Source of the DNA: CAZCFB01 sp964511535
GTDB lineage: Bacteria; Myxococcota_A; Polyangia; GCA-2747355; CAZCFB01
NCBI GenBank assembly: GCA_964511535.1
Contig: CAZEFW010000054.1
Coordinates: 1-49,517 of the forward strand
Length of the DNA: 49,517 nt
Reading direction: 5' to 3'
Both the position numbers and the translations under genes were made by a program. This document shows positions 7,603-13,150 of this stretch, piece after piece (the stretch's first letter is position 1; each line of letters opens with the position of its first letter). Below the pieces are notes generated by a model that was not told the origin of the DNA, did no database searches, and saw only the letters and a program-made list of their open reading frames with translations.

Positions 7603-8214
7603 ATGAGCCTGCTCGCCTTCCCCATCAAGATCGCCGCGGCCGTGGGGGTGAACTATCTGCTGTTCATCCTCTTCCCGGTGTTGCACGCGCTGTTCGGCGG
7701 GGCAGGGGACCCGAGCCTGAACCAGCTCAACCAGCGCAGGGTCGTGGCGCAGCTGATCAAGAAGAAGGAGAAGAAGAAGAAGAAAGAGAAGCGCCGCATC
7801 CGCAAGGTGCGCACCGCGCGCTCTCGACGCAACCAGAACCGGTTCAACCTCAAGTTCACCCCGAACCTGGGGGCCATGGGAGGCGAGGGTGTGGCGGTTG
7901 ACGCCCACGAGGCGAAGGCGGTGATCTTCAACGAGGGCGAGACTGACGAGAGCCCGGTGCCGCTACGGGTCACGCCGGTTCCTTTCCCGGAGGCGGCCAA
8001 GGCCAAGGGGCTGTCCGGCAAGCTCATCGTGGAGATCATCATCGGGCGGCGGGGCAAGGTGGAGTCGGTGAAGATCATCGAGTCGCCCCACTCCATGTTC
8101 TCCACCGCCGCGCGGCGGACGGTGATGGGCTGGAGGTTCAAGCCGGGCAAGAACAAGGGCGTGCCCGTGCGCGTGCGGGCCCGGAAAGTGATCGAGTTCA
8201 GGCTGGATAAATGA
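7603..8214 (+). CDS. tonB: TonB energy transducer with Lys/Arg-rich linker
   Basis: 203 residues. The N-terminal span lies at about residues 8-32. The C-terminal TonB domain is clear: GLSGKLIVEIIIGRRGKVES, then TVMGWRFKPGKNKGVPV and KVIEFRL. It contacts the TonB box of the receptor to power import. The linker is unusual: instead of Pro-rich repeats it carries a Lys/Glu run (KKKEKKKKKEKRR) then many Arg, and few Pro. Such a charged segment next to the membrane may be a stiff helix. The next open frame starts in the ATGA overlap at 8211, but the likely real start is further down (8391). Confidence 0.92.
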   Translation: MSLLAFPIKIAAAVGVNYLLFILFPVLHALFGGAGDPSLNQLNQRRVVAQLIKKKEKKKKKEKRRIRKVRTARSRRNQNRFNLKFTPNLGAMGGEGVAVDAHEAKAVIFNEGETDESPVPLRVTPVPFPEAAKAKGLSGKLIVEIIIGRRGKVESVKIIESPHSMFSTAARRTVMGWRFKPGKNKGVPVRVRARKVIEFRLDK

Positions 8215-8250
8215 TCGTGTATCGCGACAAACCCATGCAGCCCGAAAAGC

Positions 8251-8397
8251 CTCTCACGGAGCCACGGAGAAACAGAGAGGACACAGAGGGATTTGGGTTG
8301 GGGGTGGGGAGGAGTGTTCTGAGGGTGGAGGCGGGCCCCTGGACCAGACGCTCTGAAATCTCTGTGCTCTCTCATTTCCTCGGTGCCTCCGTGAGAG
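8251..8397. repeat. Inverted-repeat element E (hairpin form)
   Basis: The left arm CTCTCACGGAGCCACGGAG begins at 8251 and the matching right arm GGTGCCTCCGTGAGAG ends at 8397. They are separated by about 60 nt of unrelated DNA. The terminal GTG (8391) is in frame with the TPR gene and precedes its signal peptide directly. Confidence 0.87.
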
Positions 8398-9308
8398 GTT
8401 TGGTCTTGCTCCTGTTCCTGCTGCTCCTCCCCTCCCAGGCCGGCGCCCAGTATCTGAAGAAGGCGAACACCCTGTACAACCAGGGCAAGTATGCGCGGGC
8501 CATCGCCACCTACAAGAAGGCGGTGGCGAAGGGGGAGAACCCGACGCTGTGCTACTTCAACCTGGCCAACACCTACTTCCAGACGGCAGAGCTTTCCCGG
8601 GCCATCGTCTATTACCGAGCCTCCATCGACGCGGCGCCCGACTTCTTCATGAGCCACCTGAACCTGGCGGTGACCTACTACATGCTCGACGAGATCGGCG
8701 ACGCCATCGCCCTGCTCAAGCGGGCGCTGGAGCTCAAGCCTGGGCACCTCAAGGCGAGCACCATGCTGGCCGCCTCCTACCGCCGCGCCGGTGACCTGCC
8801 CCGGGCGGCCACCCTGTTCGAGCGCATCTACGAGAAGCACCCGGACCAGCACAAGGTCTGCCTCTCCCTGGGCGAGATCTACCGCGAGATGGACGACCCC
8901 CACGAGGCGGAGAAGTGGCTGCTGCGCTACCCACAGAGCGGCAAGCACCGCCTGAGCGTGCTGCAGATGCTGGCCGAGATCCACGAGCGCGAGGGGAACC
9001 TGGACAAGGCGATCTACTACCTGCGCCAGGTGGCGGGCGCGGACCGCAAGAACCGCTGGGCCCACTACCAGTTCGTCATCCTGCTCAACCGCACGGGCCA
9101 CGCCCTGGTGGCACTGGAGGAGGCCGAAAAGGGCATGGAGCTGTACCGAGCCTTCGCCGAGATGGCCCTGTTCGCCGGCAACGTTGCCTTCGAGCAGAAG
9201 CTCTACTCTCGAGCCGAGGAGCACTACAAGCGGGCCGTCAAGCTGGGTAACCCCGGCGCCGTGGTCGGCCTGGAGAACATCCGCACCATCCGGGAGAACG
9301 CAAAATGA
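8391..9308 (+). CDS. Periplasmic TPR protein of TonB operon
   Basis: 305 residues from the GTG at 8391 in the end of element E. That gives MRGLVLLLFLLLLPSQAGA as signal peptide, cleaved before QYLKK. An ATG at 8211 overlapping the tonB stop is in frame and would add 60 residues, mostly repeat-derived. The mature protein is almost all TPR: ANTLYNQGKYARAIATYKKA, NLANTYFQTAELSRAIVYY, NLAVTYYMLDEIGDAIALL and further helix pairs to the end, about seven or eight repeats. A TPR protein ends the Vibrio TonB2 operon, so it probably scaffolds the complex in the periplasm. Its stop overlaps the next start (ATGA at 9305). Confidence 0.88.
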   Translation: MRGLVLLLFLLLLPSQAGAQYLKKANTLYNQGKYARAIATYKKAVAKGENPTLCYFNLANTYFQTAELSRAIVYYRASIDAAPDFFMSHLNLAVTYYMLDEIGDAIALLKRALELKPGHLKASTMLAASYRRAGDLPRAATLFERIYEKHPDQHKVCLSLGEIYREMDDPHEAEKWLLRYPQSGKHRLSVLQMLAEIHEREGNLDKAIYYLRQVAGADRKNRWAHYQFVILLNRTGHALVALEEAEKGMELYRAFAEMALFAGNVAFEQKLYSRAEEHYKRAVKLGNPGAVVGLENIRTIRENAK

Positions 9309-10570
9309 AAGTCCGCACCCTGACCGCCATCCTCGTCGCCATGCTGCTCTGTGGCGCCTGCACCGAAGACGCGGTGGTGGACTCGAGCTTCCACTTCACC
9401 AGCTTCCCCGACTTCTTCAACTGGAACATCCGCAACCCGGAGCCAGGGTGGGATCAGGCCGTGGGCTGGTATCTGGACCAGGTGAAGAAGGACGGCCCTG
9501 CGTTCGCGCTCATCGCAGGGGATATCGCGGACGCCCGCTGGAACCAGACCGCCGAGCAGGTGAGGACCAACACCAATCTCTACTGGACGGCGTTCAAGAA
9601 GCGCTTCGACGACAAGGGGATCACGGTCTACATCGCGCCGGGAGACCACGAGTACGGCGACAACGCGGGCCTTGCCATCCCGACGCTGGCGCGGGTCTTC
9701 GGCGAGCAGTTCGACGCCATCCTCGACATGCCCGAAAACGGCCCCGCCCACAAGAAGGGCCGGGCCTTCTCCGTGGAGAAGGAGAACCTGGCGGTGATCA
9801 CCGTGGACACCTTCGAGGACGCGGGCAGCCGCTTCTCGGTGACCGTCTCGGGCAAGCAGCTGGCCTGGCTGGAGGAGCAGCTCAAGAAGTTCCAGAGCAA
9901 GGAGTTCATCATCGTCCAGGGGCACGCCCCGGTGGTGGGGCCGGTGAACAGCAAGTGGTCCAGCGGGCTGATGATCGAGGGCGGCACCAACAGCGCCTTC
10001 TGGAAGCTGATGGTCAAGTACGGCGTGGACGCCTACTTCTGCGGGGAGCACCACGCCTTCACCGCGACGCAGAAGGACGGCATCTGGCAGGTGGTGCATG
10101 GCCACCTGTGGGGCTACGACACGACCCTGCATTACCTGCGCGGCAGCGTGGCGCCCGGCCAGCTGGTGCTGGGGCGGTTCGACGTGGGGGTGGAGTACAG
10201 CGGCGGCAGCCTCACCGCCCAGCACTCGGGCGGCAAGGGGCCACGGGAGAAGGTGGCCATCTCCGCCGCCGCCAGGAGCAGCGGCCCCGCCCTGGTGGGC
10301 CAGCTCATCATCCGCGTCGGCGGCGACGGCAAGAAGACCTCCACCCCGAGCGGCGTGTTCCTGGGCAGCGCCGCCGTCAAGGACGCCGGCAAGGGCACCA
10401 AGCCGGACGGCGGCAAGGGCAAAACTGACGGCGGCAAGGGCAGGTGCCAGGAGGGCCAGGTGTACGAGGGCAAGGGCGGCAAGTGGATCTGCAAGAACGG
10501 CAAGTGGGTCAAGGTGTCCTCGTCCGACGCCGGCGCGGGCAAGGACCTGGGCTCGAAGAAGAAGGGCTAG
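9305..10570 (+). CDS. Calcineurin-like metallophosphoesterase lipoprotein
   Basis: 421 residues. The signal peptide ends in a lipobox-like CGAC (Cys19). Phosphoesterase motifs are visible: ALIAGDIADARW (Asp73), APGDHEYGD (Asp114, His115), QGHAPVV (His207) and CGEHHAF (His250). The usual first D-x-H looks like D-F-F (FPDFFNW), and the last motif is G-E-H-H rather than G-H-x-H, so metal binding may differ. This may be normal for the subfamily. A Gly/Lys-rich tail ends with GGKWICKNGKW, a C-x2-G-x-W unit like those closing the DUF4249 lipoprotein. A Shine-Dalgarno GGGAG lies inside the TPR gene. Likely role: phosphoester hydrolysis at the cell surface or in the periplasm, linked to TonB uptake. 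The substrate is unknown. Confidence 0.82.
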   Translation: MKVRTLTAILVAMLLCGACTEDAVVDSSFHFTSFPDFFNWNIRNPEPGWDQAVGWYLDQVKKDGPAFALIAGDIADARWNQTAEQVRTNTNLYWTAFKKRFDDKGITVYIAPGDHEYGDNAGLAIPTLARVFGEQFDAILDMPENGPAHKKGRAFSVEKENLAVITVDTFEDAGSRFSVTVSGKQLAWLEEQLKKFQSKEFIIVQGHAPVVGPVNSKWSSGLMIEGGTNSAFWKLMVKYGVDAYFCGEHHAFTATQKDGIWQVVHGHLWGYDTTLHYLRGSVAPGQLVLGRFDVGVEYSGGSLTAQHSGGKGPREKVAISAAARSSGPALVGQLIIRVGGDGKKTSTPSGVFLGSAAVKDAGKGTKPDGGKGKTDGGKGRCQEGQVYEGKGGKWICKNGKWVKVSSSDAGAGKDLGSKKKG

Positions 10571-10603
10571 CGTTGGCAGGAAACCGCGCTACGAACATCA
10601 ACC

Positions 10604-11041
10604 ATGAGCGTCGACATCCAGACCGAGATCCAGATCTCCAGGCCGCCAGATCAGGTGGCGGCCTACGCGGGCGACCCCGATAACGCGCCCGAGTGGTATG
10701 TGAACATAGAGTCCATCGAGTGGGAGACCGAGCCGCCAGTGGCCGTGGGATCACGCATGGCCTTCGTGGCGCGATTTCTGGGCCGGCGCATGGCCTACAC
10801 CTACGAGGTGGTGGAGCTGGAGCCGGGGCGGAAGTTGGTGATGCGTACGGCCCAGGGGCCGTTCCCCATGGAGACCACCTACACCTGGGAGCCGGCGGGC
10901 GAAGGCGAGACGCGCATGACCCTGCGCAACCGGGGCGAGCCGAGCGGCTTCTCGAAGATCGCGGCGCCGCTGATGAAGGCCGCCATGCGGCGGGCGAACC
11001 TCAAAGACCTGGCCCTGCTCAAGACGATCCTGGAGGGTTAG
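10604..11041 (+). CDS. SRPBCC (polyketide cyclase/START-like) family protein
   Basis: 145 residues, the usual size. The N-terminus has the SRPBCC opening strand and helix (IQTEIQISRPPDQVAAYAGDPDNAPEWY), followed by beta strands AVGSRMAFVARFLGRRMAYT and YEVVELEPGRKLVMR, then TYTWEPAGEGETRMTLRNRG and a long C-terminal helix. The fold makes a hydrophobic pocket. Members bind lipids or small hydrophobic ligands, and no function can be assigned from sequence. There is no signal peptide, so it is cytoplasmic. It lies 33 nt after the phosphoesterase and may be the end of the operon. Confidence 0.85.
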   Translation: MSVDIQTEIQISRPPDQVAAYAGDPDNAPEWYVNIESIEWETEPPVAVGSRMAFVARFLGRRMAYTYEVVELEPGRKLVMRTAQGPFPMETTYTWEPAGEGETRMTLRNRGEPSGFSKIAAPLMKAAMRRANLKDLALLKTILEG

Positions 11042-11058
11042 TCGGCGGCGCGTCGAGG

Positions 11059-11064
11059 CGATAC
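11059..11064 (+). promoter_or_regulatory. Possible -10 box before the cysteine-repeat lipoprotein
   Basis: TACACT stands about 36 nt before the ATG at 11100, and a GGGAGG Shine-Dalgarno lies 5 nt before that ATG. No good -35 box is seen. Confidence 0.3.
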
Positions 11065-11099
11065 ACTGGGCGTATCACCTCAACGGACGGGAGGTCGCC

Positions 11100-13034
11100 A
11101 TGCGCGCCTTGAACGGGAGATGGAGGCTGGCCGCGTTGACCAGCGCGGCGCTGGCGCTGGGCGCCGCCTGCAGCGACGACAGCAGGAAAGTGGATCCCCG
11201 GGATGCCGGGGTGCCGGACGCCCCGGCCATCAAGGACGGCTCCGCGCCGGATCTGGCGCAGCCGGACCAGAAAGCGACCCCGGATCTGTCGCTGCCCGAC
11301 CTGCCCCGGCCAGACATCGACCCCTGCGGCCCGGGCACGGTGTTCTGCGCGGCCCAGGGCAAGTGCGTGGACACCAAGACCGACAACAAAAACTGCGGCG
11401 CCTGCGGCGTGGCGTGCAAGGCGTCGGAGATCTGTTCGGCCGGCAAGTGCGCCTTCCTCTGCCCCGGCACGCTGAGCAAGTGCGGGACGTCCACGGCGCC
11501 GTACTGCGCCAACCTGCAGAGCGACAACAAGAACTGCGGCGCCTGCGGCACCGCCTGCAAGTCTTTGGAGCTGTGCTCCGCGGGCAAGTGCGCGCTGCAG
11601 TGCGTGGCGGGGCAGACCAAGTGCTCCGCCGGGGGCGTGGATTTCTGCGCCAACCTGCAGAGCGACAACAAGAACTGCGGCGCCTGCGGTACCGCCTGCA
11701 AGGCCACGGAGGCGTGCAGCGCGGGCAAGTGCGCGTTCACCTGCCCCGGGGCGCTGACCAAGTGCGGGACATCCACGGCGCCGTACTGCGCCAACCTGCA
11801 GAGCGACAACAAGGACTGCGGACAGTGTGGCGCGGCGTGCAAGGCGACGGAGGTGTGCAGCGCGGGCAAGTGCGCGCTGCAGTGCCCGTCGGGCCAGAGC
11901 AAGTGCACCTCCGGCGGCAATGACTTCTGCGCCAACCTGCAGAGCGACAACAAGAACTGCGGCGTATGCGGCACCGCGTGCAAGAGCTGGGAGGTGTGCG
12001 CCGCGGGCAAGTGCACGGTGCAGTGCCCGTCGGGCCAGAGCAAGTGCACCTCGGGCGGCATCGACTTCTGCGCCAACCTGCAGAGCGACAACAAGAACTG
12101 CGGCGCGTGCGGCACCACCTGCAAGAGCTGGGAGGTGTGCGCCGCGGGCAAGTGCGTGCTGCCCTGCGCCAAGGGCCTGACCGATTGCAGCGGTTCATGC
12201 GTCGACCTGCTCACCGACGCCAAGAACTGCGGCAAGTGCGGCGGCGCCTGCGCCAGCACCCAGATCTGCGTCAAGGGCAAGTGCGGCACCGCCACCACCT
12301 GCGCATCGCTCCTGGCCGCCAACCCCTCGGCCAAGAGCGGCACCTACACCATCCAGCCCTCGGCCTCGGTGAAGCCGTTTTCGGTGTACTGCGACATGGC
12401 GGGCCACAACGGCGGCTGGATCCTGTTCGCCAAGCTGGGCGCCACGGTGCACCCGTCCAAAAAGACGGTGCCCCTCACCACGGACCGCGGCGCCGCCTCC
12501 ATGGCCAACGGCAACCCGCCCATCACGACGGAGTACGTCAACTGGGACATGAAGCGCTTTGACAGCTTCGGCAGCACCTGGACCGTGCGCGCCATGGTGG
12601 ACACCGGCAACAACGGCAAGCACTACCAGTACACCTTCTTCCGGCCGGCCAGCGGCCAGACGGTGCTGCCGAGCACGGCGGGCACCAACTGGCTCGGCAC
12701 CTCCACCGCCAGCAAGATGCTGCACCTCACCATGTCCACAACCACAGGCCTGACCAACACCACCTGGCTGCCGGTCTATTCGTGGAATGTCTGCTGCGGC
12801 CACACCTACATGATGTTCGGCTACAGGCAGGGCAGCCTCAACGGCCAGTGCATGACCCCCTCCGGCAAGACCGCCAAGTGCCACGCGCCTGCCGGTGGCA
12901 TCATCAACGAGAACAACAGCGCCATCCGGGGCAGCTACTCGGCGGCCTTCGGCCACGCTGACGGCGTGACCCACGCTCACGGCAAACGGGCGACCTACTG
13001 GATCAAGGAGGTCAACGTGGGGGGGACGCCTTGA
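11100..13034 (+). CDS. Secreted lipoprotein with seven Cys-rich repeats and fibrinogen-like domain
   Basis: 644 residues. The signal peptide has lipobox-like GAAC (Cys24). An Asp/Pro-rich linker (about residues 30-75) precedes seven units of 40-47 residues of the form C-x-G-x-C...CANLQSDNKNCGACGTACK...CSAGKC. Such NCGxCG units are common in Myxococcota surface proteins. The last 240 residues look like a fibrinogen C-terminal-like domain: TCASLLAANPSAKSG, then FSVYCDMAGHNGGWIL near its start, GRQ-like FGYRQGSLNGQC and ATYWIKEV near its end. Role: probably surface adhesion or binding of a carbohydrate. This is inference from domain type. Five of the units are near-identical at DNA level (141-bp period), so copy number may vary between strains. 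Confidence 0.85.
   Translation: MRALNGRWRLAALTSAALALGAACSDDSRKVDPRDAGVPDAPAIKDGSAPDLAQPDQKATPDLSLPDLPRPDIDPCGPGTVFCAAQGKCVDTKTDNKNCGACGVACKASEICSAGKCAFLCPGTLSKCGTSTAPYCANLQSDNKNCGACGTACKSLELCSAGKCALQCVAGQTKCSAGGVDFCANLQSDNKNCGACGTACKATEACSAGKCAFTCPGALTKCGTSTAPYCANLQSDNKDCGQCGAACKATEVCSAGKCALQCPSGQSKCTSGGNDFCANLQSDNKNCGVCGTACKSWEVCAAGKCTVQCPSGQSKCTSGGIDFCANLQSDNKNCGACGTTCKSWEVCAAGKCVLPCAKGLTDCSGSCVDLLTDAKNCGKCGGACASTQICVKGKCGTATTCASLLAANPSAKSGTYTIQPSASVKPFSVYCDMAGHNGGWILFAKLGATVHPSKKTVPLTTDRGAASMANGNPPITTEYVNWDMKRFDSFGSTWTVRAMVDTGNNGKHYQYTFFRPASGQTVLPSTAGTNWLGTSTASKMLHLTMSTTTGLTNTTWLPVYSWNVCCGHTYMMFGYRQGSLNGQCMTPSGKTAKCHAPAGGIINENNSAIRGSYSAAFGHADGVTHAHGKRATYWIKEVNVGGTP
11450..12155 (+). repeat. 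141-bp coding tandem repeat
   Basis: The motif AACCTGCAGAGCGACAACAA recurs at 11511, 11652, 11793 (with one change downstream), 11934 and 12075, always 141 bp apart. Each unit encodes one 47-residue Cys-rich module. Confidence 0.95.
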
Positions 13035-13150
13035 TGGGCGCAGGAGTCTTGAGCTGGGAGTTGGGAGCGGTGCGGAGGTGACAGGCTAAACTGTCAACTG
13101 ATAACTGTTAGCAGTTGAGGGTTGAGGAGTCGGGAGTCGGGAGTCTGGAT
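13035..13150 (+). repeat. Intergenic low-complexity repeat patch
   Basis: This stretch holds variants of GGGAGTYGGGAG, CAACTGATAACTG, an AACTG-TTAG-CAGTT hairpin (13103-13116) and a GGGAGTC tandem (13131-13145). Such sequences recur as dispersed short repeats in some cyanobacterial and myxobacterial genomes. The last GGGAG (13139-13143) lies 7 nt before the next ATG and would serve as its Shine-Dalgarno. Confidence 0.6.

Noticed and set aside
11075..12343. Minus-strand repetitive open frame across the cysteine repeats
   Set aside because: Its repeats (HLPALHTSVALHAAPH and the like) are the reverse complement of the 141-bp modules of the lipoprotein gene.
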